Part shown: positions 56,130-64,000 of the stretch, one piece after another
How the letters are laid out: every line of letters begins with the position of its first letter
Numbering within the stretch: the first letter of the stretch is position 1
From: Zanthoxylum bungeanum
Taxonomy: Eukaryota; Streptophyta; Magnoliopsida; Sapindales; Rutaceae
Assembly: GCA_019454045.1 (NCBI GenBank)
Contig: SKCR01036784.1
Coordinates: 124,001 to 188,000 of the forward strand
Reading direction: 5' to 3'
Length of the DNA stretch: 64,000 nucleotides
The notes under the pieces: generated by a model
Database searches by the model: none
Seen by the model: only the letters and a program-made list of their open reading frames with translations
What the model was told of the DNA's origin: nothing
Made by a program: the position numbers and the translations under genes

Positions 56130-57685
56130 CTTTGTTTTTTTTAACTGGGAAATGAAGGTACATGAGAGAAATTATTATCATCAATGATGGGTAATGGTTC
56201 ATTAACCTCTTATTTACCCTTTGAATCTGATTTATTTTCAGTTTTGCGAGGTTCAAGAATATGTCTGTGGATGACCTTACCACTGCCAAGAGTAATAACA
56301 GATTTGATATGATCTATATGTTGACTTCCAGAACCACTCTCTTAAAGGTTTTGATGACTTTTGGGATTTGGCTGTGGTTGTACAAGAAACTTTCATTTCT
56401 CATTAATGGTCAATGCATATGTGATTTTGGAAAAAAAAAATATCTTTCAGATCAATCAGTGTTTGCACATTTTGGTTATTGATGACTTCTTGTTTGTCAA
56501 TGAATGCATGCAATGTATCCTCAAGGGTTTTCCTAGGTGGTGGGACATATGGTGCATAATTCTGGGAATTTCAGAAATTCGGGTGTACCCGGGGAGGTTG
56601 TTGCGATGGTTGTGCTTGGTTATCATTCCTCCAATTGAAGTTTGGATGGTTTCTCCAACCAGAATTGTAGGTTTGGGAGTATGGGTTGGATTTGGTCTAT
56701 TGAAAGTGTTTATGAAACTAACTTGGTCATAGAGACATTTTTGCAGGGCTGGCAAAGTTGGGCAAACTGTGTGACATATTTATTTGAATTACAGATTTGA
56801 CAGGTGACTTCTTGAACAGACTTAACATGATCACTCTTCCTCATTTCTAATGCCTCGACTTTTTTAGCTAGAGATGCATATTTAGCAGAAAGGTCATGGT
56901 ATTCCCTAAGGTTAAACATGCCTCTACCAGATGACTGTGGTTTTACAGACGACTCATAAGTGCCCAATGTGTCACATTGTTGTGCATTCTCTGCTATGTG
57001 TTCTAGGTAACATAGTGCATCTTTGAGATTTTTATCCCTAAATTAACCCTTACACATCATCTCCACTACTTGTCTACCTTGGAGTGTTAAACCCTCGTAG
57101 AAGTAGGCAACCAGCCTCCATGTTTCAAACCCGTGATGTGAACAAATATTCAACATTTCTTTAAACCTCTCCCAACATTGGTAAAGTGTTTCCCCTGACT
57201 CTTGTGCAAAAGTTGTGATTCTCATCTTAAAGGAGTTTTTCTTGTGAGGGGGAAATTTTTTTTTTCAGAAACTGTTCTTGCAAATCATCCAATGTTCGGA
57301 TGGATCTTGACCTAAGGTTCTGCAACCAAATTTTAGCTTTATCCTTTAAAGAAAAGGGAAAAAAATTTATTCGAATTATATTCATGCTATAATTTTGGTA
57401 TATGCATGTGTATACATACCTCTTCAAATTCCCCTAAGTGCTGATAAGGATTTTTCGATTCTAGACCGTGGAACGTGGGTAAAAGTTGGATGACACCTGG
57501 CTTAAAATTGAAACGTGTTGCATCTGGGGGAAAACAATACAAGATGGTGATCCCGTCCTAGTGGGGTTCATGAGTTGTTTGAGTATCCTAGGATGATTAA
57601 GATCGTCATGCTGAGACTCATTTTCTTCCTGATCAACTGGGTTTTCAACTCGGGCAGGTGGATTTTCATTTTGGTTCTCGGCCAT
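56130..57685 (-). pseudogene. Gag of G (frameshifted)
   Basis: ATG at 57683-57685 gives MAENQNENPPARVENP. Core blocks follow in shifting frames: INFFPFSLKDKAKIWLQNL (near 57340), FAQESGETLYQCWERFKEML and CSHHGFETWRLVAYFYEGL (near 57130-57210), a short coiled-coil-like stretch ending LAKKVEALEMRKSDHVKSV (near 56850), and a single CQICNS motif in place of a full zinc finger. At least three frame changes plus stops. Confidence 0.82.
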
Positions 57686-58330
57686 TTTGACAGACGATGA
57701 AGGTGATGAAGACTCTTTATTTAATCCACCGCTAGATGATCGAGACCAATGTTTCATGCAACCTACATGCAAACTATATGCTAAAATTTAAAAATGTGTA
57801 AAAACAATACTTACAAAAAATATAAACACGTGGAAAGAAAGAAAATAAAATAAAAATCATTGACAAAAGAAATGCAAAGAAATAAAATACAAATGTAATG
57901 ATTATATCTAAAATTATCATCTGATTTTTGTCAATTCAGATCTCAATTGAATTTCTCGTTCAGCCGTCTCATCTCTCGAATTAGGTTCTCACAAAAAATT
58001 ATGAAAGAATCTCTAGATGAAGATGGTTCAAGAAATTCTTTGGAAAAATACAAGCTCCATTTTAATTGATTTTTTTTGTCTCCTGTAATCTTGAAGAATT
58101 AAGAACATGGTCTGACTGTATGTGAGATTTCTCGGTTTAGGATTCATTTAGGATCAATCATGATATTTTAGATCTACACAAATGCAAAGATAAAAGAAAA
58201 TGAGATGCAGAAAAAATATAAAAATACAAAAGTACAAAAAAAGTAAAAATAAAAATAAAAACAAAGAAAAAAAGAAGAAATATACAAGGATTATTCTATC
58301 CACTAAATTTATTCTCCGGCAACGGCGCCA
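57686..58330 (-). other. Leader and primer-binding site of G
   Basis: On the minus strand TGGCGCCGTTGCCGGAG (58314-58330) lies six bases after the LTR. It is the tRNA-Asp-type PBS shared with H. The leader to the gag ATG is A/T-rich with simple AAAAT runs on the plus strand near 58200-58270. Confidence 0.82.
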
Positions 58331-58336
58331 AAAACT

Positions 58337-59534
58337 TGACATACTCAAAAAATGGTTCTTTACTCCAAAGTATAAGAGTATCGAAGTAATAAAATAACCC
58401 GATAAGACCAGGGCCACATGAAATAAATTTAGCAAAATAAAATAATAATTTGAGTGAAAAATAAAAAGGCTGGATTGTTTGAAGTGATTGAAAATTTTAA
58501 TTTAAACTGCAATAATAAAATAAAATGATGGGGGTTAGATGATACACTTTTAATATTTCAAATTTAGAAATCTCATTTTTTATAATATGGAAATTGTCAT
58601 TATTACCCAATTAATTTATTTCAGGAATTAATTATGCCAAACAAATAAAATCAGTCATAAATACGGTGATAACTTTTGTCTATAACAAGTCCAGTTAGGT
58701 ACTCAGTTATGCCAAATAAATAAAACTAGTCATATAGGCGGTAACAAAGTTTGTCAATAATTAATCCAAAATTAAATTAAATTTTACTCATTAGATTATA
58801 ATTTATATATTATAATATTAGTGAGATTAATCTAAATTTTCATATTAAAAGATTCACCATTTTCCCAGCAAAAAGAAATTAGCTACTCATAATTTGAATA
58901 AAACACACAAGAGCTGGATTTCTTCTCAAAATTACAGAGAGAATTGTGTGAAGGAAGCTGAGGAAATAAGGTGTTGAGCACCTCTATTTATAGCAAGAGG
59001 TGCTCAACACCTCTTGACAAGTGCAATGCAATTGTCAAGGTGGAGGGGTATCTATCGAAAGGTGGATGTGACCCTCCACCAAATATTTGTTCAATTTTAT
59101 TTTTAAATTATAAATGACACACTTTGAATCTTTCGTCATTTTCGGTATTGAAAACTTAAGAGTTAGAGAATCTTGTTAGCAGCAAAGTTGTAGATCTTTG
59201 AATCTTCTGTCATCTGGAACTGGAATCACTTCAATGCAATATCATAGTAAAAAGTTATGGCCAAAATACGAAAATTACGCAGGGCTAGAATTTTTGAATT
59301 TGTACACTGTTAGAACGCCTTTTCAAGTTTTTGGCATCTAAAATCCAAAGTCATGTCCAATTTTCTAATTATGCATACAAAGTATTATTTCACCTATATA
59401 AGAAATAAAAATTATAATAAAAATATATAAAACATAAATTTAATTATTATGCTAAATTAAGGGGATTAATAAAACTATAAGTACAAAATGATTGATTTTT
59501 CTTTTAATAAATGTGCACTTTTTAGTGTTCATCA
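58337..59534 (-). repeat. 5' LTR of G with TATA box
   Basis: 1198 bp, TGATGAACAC...AGTATGTCA on the minus strand. TATAAATAG (58984-58992, minus) is a good TATA box; the 3' LTR has TATATATAG at the same place (about 49158). This LTR would drive transcription through gag and the captured LOG copy. Confidence 0.88.
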
Positions 59535-59539
59535 GTTGC

Positions 59540-59860
59540 AGCCTCTCTGAAATGTCCTTTGTAAAGGAGAACTCCCCCTTTTATAGTGTCAGAGAGGAGT
59601 TTAAAGTTGGAAGAGAGATATGATCCCTCCCTGAGCTCTCGCTTGTCTCCGTGATCACAATATGTAACGTCCGACTCATGTCTAGCCGGATGTATAATTT
59701 GAATTCTATGTCTGGCCGTCCATTAATCAATATGTGACTTCAGCTCTCGGAATCGTGAAAGTGCGTTGACCACTTTAATGCATGTCCGGTCAGATATTTA
59801 ATTTTAAATTTATATATGGCCAACCATGATTAGATCCCGTGACTTTGGTAACTGATAATT
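59540..59860 (-). repeat. LTR of gypsy F, 5' part
   Basis: Continues the LTR broken at 48455. On the minus strand TATAAAAGG (59577-59585) followed by GGGAGTTCTCC is a strong TATA region. Repeated CCGGACATG/GGCCAGACAT words lie further in. The outer end of the LTR could not be fixed; 59860 is approximate. Confidence 0.6.
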
Positions 59861-60818
59861 TACAAATTTAATGACAGTTGTGTTTGTCGGGCCGAATTTA
59901 GGGTTTTCAAGGGATATCCGGTCGGATTTTTTGGGTAGGCCGGATATAGGTGATATCTGGTTGGTTTTTGGAAATGTTCCTCAGAGTTCATTTCCTTCAT
60001 GGAGTTCATCCTTATTTTCAAGAGGTGTCCTCTTAAGAGACTCATCATCGAGATACACTGTAAAAATATAATTTCTACACATAGTTCCTTTTAGTCTAAG
60101 GGTTTTAGGGGTAATATGCATCTCAACTGGAGTCAATTTTTTTACTGTTCATCCACTAGATGCATCTTTAGGCAATTTATTCTTAGGTAAATTATTCACA
60201 GTAGGAACAAATTGGGAAATAGGTACATTAGGCTTGTGACTTTTATAGGAAAAATGTAACTCCCTTAATTTTCTCTTCTTGTAACACAATGACATCAATG
60301 CTATTCACTGGCTTAAAGCCATTACTTCTCTTATAATATCAGGCTTTAATCCATACATAAAACAAAAAAGTAGGTGTCAAGCCATTTTACCTTGTTAGAG
60401 AGGGCCTCAAATTCTCTAATGTAAGTCTTCACCGAAGAAGTTTGAGCCAACTTGAACAAGGCCCCTTCATGATTCTTAAAGATAGAATCTCAAAATCTAA
60501 CAGTTATAGCATCTATCAAGATCTCAGTTGTCCATTTTTTCGCATCCAGGAATACCAAGACCAAGGCTTCCCCTTCCCAATGATAAGCAGTCATGTTGAT
60601 CCTCTGTTCATCAGGTGTTGGATATGTATCCAAAAAAAGTATTCAATCTTCAACATCCACCCTGACCATCGAATATTAAAGTTGTTATATCTCAGAGGAA
60701 CAGCCCTTGTTTCTTGCCCACTAATGGCAACAACTGAAGATCGATTGCTAATAGGAACTCCCATATTGCATCGAGCAGTGAGATTTCGAAGAAACTCTTG
60801 AATCTCTTGCACAACCAT
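59861..60818 (-). pseudogene. Gag fragment of another gypsy (chromovirus-like) element
   Basis: ATG at 60816-60818 (MVVQEIQEFLRNLTARCNM). NNFNIRWSGWMLKIEYFF and, after shifts, GKGKPWSWYSWMRKNGQ resemble the gag blocks W-x-x-K/Q-x-E-x-Y/F-F and GEA-x-x-W-x-x-W-x-x-x-NG of Tekay-like elements. Further downstream LTPVEM and LDDESL-like words sit among stops. No protease or pol follows; F's LTR comes instead. Confidence 0.6.
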
Positions 60819-60849
60819 GGTAGTTTCATTAAATTTTGTGCTTGTTCAT

Positions 60850-61210
60850 CAACCTGTTGTTGTAAACCAAACTACCATTTCCGTTGCTCCGAACAATCTT
60901 TGCTCTCAATGAAAGCATCAGAAATGTTAGCTTGAATTCGAGAGCAAGCTAACACACTCTTTTTATAACTCAAAAGCTTAACTGCTCCCCTAACAGACTC
61001 CCTAACAAACATTTAACAGTTTAACAGCTTTTAGTAATTTTGACATTGATTGACCATTTTACCCTCTAACTACTTTTTAAATCTCCCTAATTGTTGTCAC
61101 CCTTGCTTAACAATCCTTAATCCACATAATCATTTAGCTTGGCAAGTCTCCTTCTAAGCCTCTCAGACCTCCTTCAGCTTCAGCTTCGGCCACAGCTTCC
61201 CTTGTATCTT
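60850..61210 (-). repeat. Probable LTR end and leader upstream of the gypsy gag fragment
   Basis: On the minus strand TATAAAAAG (60959-60967) is followed by a 9-bp stem GTTAGCTTG / CAAGCTAAC (60926-60953), then GAGAGCAAAGATTG and the short leader into the gag ATG. This looks like an LTR R-U5 region, but the partner LTR was not found. Confidence 0.4.
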
Positions 61211-62092
61211 ACTACAATTTCTTTCTACACTATTGAGCCCTTTACATAAAATTATATCCAGAATCCAAGCAACTAGGTTATCAATTACGAGATCATGAAA
61301 ATGAACACGGAATAGTCTCAATTTTCTCAAAGAAGATAAATTCTCGCTTACATTATTGTTCTAACTTTAAAGCCCGTAATGATAATGATTTGAGGCAAAT
61401 TGTGATGTGACAAAACTCAAATAAAAGACTCATAATGACAGGTGTCAAATTAGTTAATTGAATTAAATTATTTGCCGGGTTTACATGCAATTAGCATTCA
61501 ATGATTTCTGTATATGGGTTACCGGATTGTTTGGCTCTTTTGAGTGTTTCTCTGGAGAAAAAAAAATGATCTGGAACTATTGTGATTTAGAGTTGATGTC
61601 CATGATACGCATGTCAAAACCTACGCTAATATGATATATTTGTAACATTATAAAATTCATAATTGCACAATTTCATGGTATGATTCATAACGAAGTGAAG
61701 ATTTATGTCGATGACATGAATTTATGTGAATTTCCAAAAATAAAATCCTTTCCGAAAATCAAATGTGGCCAAAATTAAATCTTAAGAAAATAAATGTATA
61801 CTATAATTTTTATTTTTTATCGATAGACCGGGCCATCAAAATTTAGGACAAACTCAAGCCGCACATGTCTGAAAATCATAAATAAAATGGACTTCAAGCA
61901 TTTAACTTGAAGCAATTTCATATGCAACTCAATTCGACTAAACAGTGCTCAAATTACTGAGAATTCATCCCAAGAGACACCCAAGTAAACAAAAAAAGAC
62001 TCAAAAGTTTTTATTCTTTTGAACACATAGGCAAAGACAACAGAAAACATGTACATCACTTTATTTGAATTTTGCAGCAACAAGTTTAGTTG
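61211..62092. other. Spacer without recognisable feature
   Basis: AT-rich, stops in every frame, no repeat or RNA gene seen. Confidence 0.5.
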
Positions 62093-62217
62093 TTAATGCA
62101 AGCACCAACCATATTTTTCAATCCAGGCTTGCACACCATGCCAAGCTTCGAGCAATTTATCATATGGATCGATCATAGGCTCCCCGCATGTTTGATTCTC
62201 TTCTGATACCACTGTAC
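62093..62217 (-). CDS. Possible downstream exon of the OTU gene
   Basis: Bounded on the minus strand by an acceptor (TTATAG before GTACAG). Open for 41 codons (VVSEENQTCGEPMIDPYDK, AWHGVQAWIEKYGWC) to TAA at 62093-62095. The donor at the end of the OTU exon (AAG|GTAAAC, 63266) joins to it in phase, but the OTU frame already meets a TAA at 63273-63275. So it is either a 3'-UTR exon, an old coding extension, or chance. Intervening 62218-63265 shows no further exon. Confidence 0.35.
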
Positions 62218-63265
62218 CTATAATCAATAAAAAAAAAGTTCTGTAAACAAAAAAGAAGAAATGTTAATGCAAATTCAAGGACATTCTATTATATTAAAAG
62301 GTATTAACAGATTTATCGATAGTTTTTTTTTTTTACAGTTTATGATACCAAAGTCTTAATTTGTGGCTTAAGGACACTTGTTAAGAGGATCGCAAGTATA
62401 TTATTATTACCTAAAATAAAGCATGACAAATAGGATGAAATTCATATTAGAAGCTGGCAACTACTGCATGAGAACTAGCAAAAACAATAAAAACAGAGCG
62501 AAATGACTGAAGGTCTTCATATTTAAGAAGAATTGCACAGACTCAAAACATATAAAAACTACTTGTAAGCAAACTCTAAACATATATTGCACAGAGAAAA
62601 CCTATTAAATTAAATTTGAGGATGATATATAGTCTATCTTGATATCATCCGGTAATAAAATCATAAATGAAGCTTTTATCAAAATTGTTATAATTAATAT
62701 TGTAATTAGCCCAATGAGGGTTAATATATTAAGTTAATCCGTAACTGGGTGACCTATAGTATTAACCATTTCATTAAATGTCACTGGTTGTAAACAATTC
62801 ATGCTCAACAGTCATGAGCTTGAAGTATGCCAGCTGTTTAATGGTAAAACTGGGTAAAAAGACACTAGTTTTCGATAGATATTGGAGATGGAACAAATCG
62901 ACAACCTTTTCTTTTTCCTCTTTTATTTATATTGACTTCTCTACATTTGGTTTAAATTACGACCAAATATTACTAGTTTAGTTTTTCATCAATGAACTCT
63001 AAAAACATGCCCTAGAAGCAGAATAATCATTACTTGTTTATGTAACAATATCGAGAAAATACTTATTGTACAATGAACTAAAGCATAAATAATGAAATAT
63101 CAAATTCAGCTAAGTAACAACATATCATATAGCAATTACAATATCATTTTCAGTATTTTATTCCATTTGTTAGGCTAATGGCATGAATATTGTAGCTTTC
63201 TTAACTTTGAATTTTGACGTACTAAACAGTAAAGAATGATAATAATAGAGGATATATTAGTTTAC
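62218..63265. other. Intron or intergenic sequence downstream of the OTU stop codon
   Basis: T/A-rich; nothing coding recognised. A short plus frame at 62778-62981 is taken as spurious. Confidence 0.45.
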
Positions 63266-63862
63266 CTTGTAATTAAATTGCGGTAAATCTAGAGAGCCAA
63301 TGTTTTCTTCTGGGCTTCCGAGCAGGAACATCTGTAAATACATCCAAAAGAACAAATGAAGCTATAGTAGGGCAAGCAAGAAGATATCAAGGGCGTGAAT
63401 AAAATCACACAAACTAAAAAAAGTATTAACTAAATTTACCTCCAGTTGCATATATTGAATTATAGTGTACCTCGCTCCAGAAGCTCAGCCAAAGCTCTAA
63501 GCGAAAAAAAAGGTCATAGTCCCACAAAAAGTCAAAAACAAATAAAATAAGAACAAAATCTGTATAAAGACTATAATCAAAGACAAAAACCAAACCAGTA
63601 CTTGATTTATATATGGGATATTGTAATGATATCTACCTAGTCCCACAAAAAGTCAAAAACAAATAAAATAAGATCTAAAAATGTAAAATAAGAACAAAAT
63701 CTGTATAAAGACTATAATCAAAGACAAAAACCAAACCAGTACTTGATTTATATATGGGATATTGTAATGATATCTACCTCTGGTAGGATTCTTGTCTTTT
63801 GGAACAATCTCAATATAGCAAGTGTCTCGAAATGAGGTAACTAGACAAATTTTGGCATGAAA
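63266..63862 (-). CDS. OTU-domain cysteine deubiquitinase, last three visible coding exons
   Basis: OTU proteases cleave ubiquitin chains. Minus-strand exons: 63778-63862 (TTTCATGCCAAA...ACCAGAG), 63440-63496 (AGCTTTGG...ACTGGAG) and 63266-63331, all with GT-AG borders and consistent phase. Joined, they read AKICLVTSFRDTCYIEI, then ELWLSFWSEVHYNSIYATGD and KPRRKHWL, and stop at 63273-63275. FWSEVHYNS is the C-terminal OTU signature with the catalytic His. The catalytic Cys and N-terminal part lie beyond 64000. The ending closely resembles plant OTU9-12-type proteins (usual end KHWLF), here extended by a few residues (SRFTAI). No lesion is seen, so this is probably a live gene. Confidence 0.9.
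63518..63777. repeat. Direct tandem duplication in an OTU intron
   Basis: Copies 63518-63637 (120 bp) and 63638-63777 (140 bp) both start TAGTCCCACAAAAAG and end GATATCTACC-type sequence. The second has an extra ~20 bp (ATCTAAAAATGTAAAATAAG) that repeats its own neighbourhood. The copies are otherwise almost identical, so it is recent. The unit includes the intron side of the splice donor of exon 63778-63862. Confidence 0.92.
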
Positions 63863-64000
63863 CTGAAGAAATGATAGAGCCGGTCAACAACCAATCAATG
63901 AACAATTCAAAGAAAATAATGAAGATTAAAGAAAGAGTGAGAAAACATGGTACATGATTAACTAAAATAAATGTGTGAGTATGCAACTATGCATAATATT
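63863..64000 (-). other. Upstream intron of the OTU gene (partial)
   Basis: Acceptor TTCAG adjoins exon 63778-63862. The rest is A-rich on the plus strand, with no exon recognised before the window edge. Confidence 0.5.

Larger units (their letters stand above)
48456..59534 (-). mobile_element. Athila/Tat-like gypsy element G carrying host-like genes, inserted in LTR of F
   Basis: Perfect 5-bp target duplication GTTGC (48451-48455, 59535-59539). Minus-strand order: 5' LTR 58337-59534, PBS 58314-58330, leader, gag, protease, first piece of pol, unknown host-like frame, LOG copy, non-coding 3' part with a solo-LTR-like block, polypurine tract, 3' LTR 48456-49743. Reverse transcriptase, RNase H and integrase were not found anywhere in it. 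It could move only with enzymes supplied by a relative. Confidence 0.92.

Noticed and set aside
59861..61210. F and the chromovirus-like gag as one ordinary element
   Set aside because: Order on the minus strand is LTR end - gag - F LTR - PBS, with F's PBS on the far side, so they cannot be one intact element.
1..64000. tRNA, rRNA, CRISPR or prokaryotic operon features
   Set aside because: No cloverleaf, rRNA block, spacer-repeat array or ribosome-binding context found; primer-binding sites resemble tRNA ends only because they pair with tRNA primers.

Overview
This is a repeat-dominated stretch of a flowering-plant nuclear genome, most likely a eudicot. It is AT-rich, and nearly all of it is LTR retrotransposons nested inside one another. 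The only convincing host gene is the 3' end of an OTU-domain deubiquitinase on the minus strand at the far right. I see no rRNA or tRNA gene, no CRISPR array and no prokaryotic-style operon.

Left and centre (1585-46559) is a five-level nest. Copia element A (1585-46559, 368-bp LTRs) was split inside its RNase H reading frame by Copia element B (5915-46034, ~1.9-kb LTRs). B's 5' LTR was split by a relative, C (6808-36937). C's gag was split by an unclassified TG...CA element E (11192-23085). E was split by D (11437-21238), a third, badly degraded member of the B/C family. C's 3' LTR also received an Athila-like Ty3/gypsy element H (27244-35566), which then rearranged. Most joints carry a readable 5-bp target-site duplication: GTCCA/GTCCC for B, GATGC/GGTGC for C, GGAAG/TGAAG for E, CGCAA perfect for D, and AACTA/AAGTA for H.

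The right part (46560-61210) holds a hAT-like MITE and a minus-strand gypsy LTR remnant (F). F was split by a minus-strand Athila/Tat-like gypsy element G (48456-59534, perfect GTTGC duplication). G has gag, protease and the start of pol. The place of reverse transcriptase, RNase H and integrase is taken by two host-like coding stretches: an unidentified Cys-containing protein fragment and an intronless LOG (cytokinin-activating phosphoribohydrolase) copy, both in G's own orientation. A large solo-LTR-like block also sits inside G. Older gypsy gag and LTR debris follows to about 61.2 kb.

The B/C/D family has a striking structural habit. Its LTRs and long untranslated leader are studded with short perfect hairpins built as arm - TGG or TAG - reverse-complement arm. 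Arm sequences differ between family members at matching positions while pairing is kept. This, the LOG-carrying gypsy element, and the duplicated LTR segment around H are the observations most worth following up. All retrotransposon reading frames seen here are broken. All coordinates and homologies were read by eye without alignment software.
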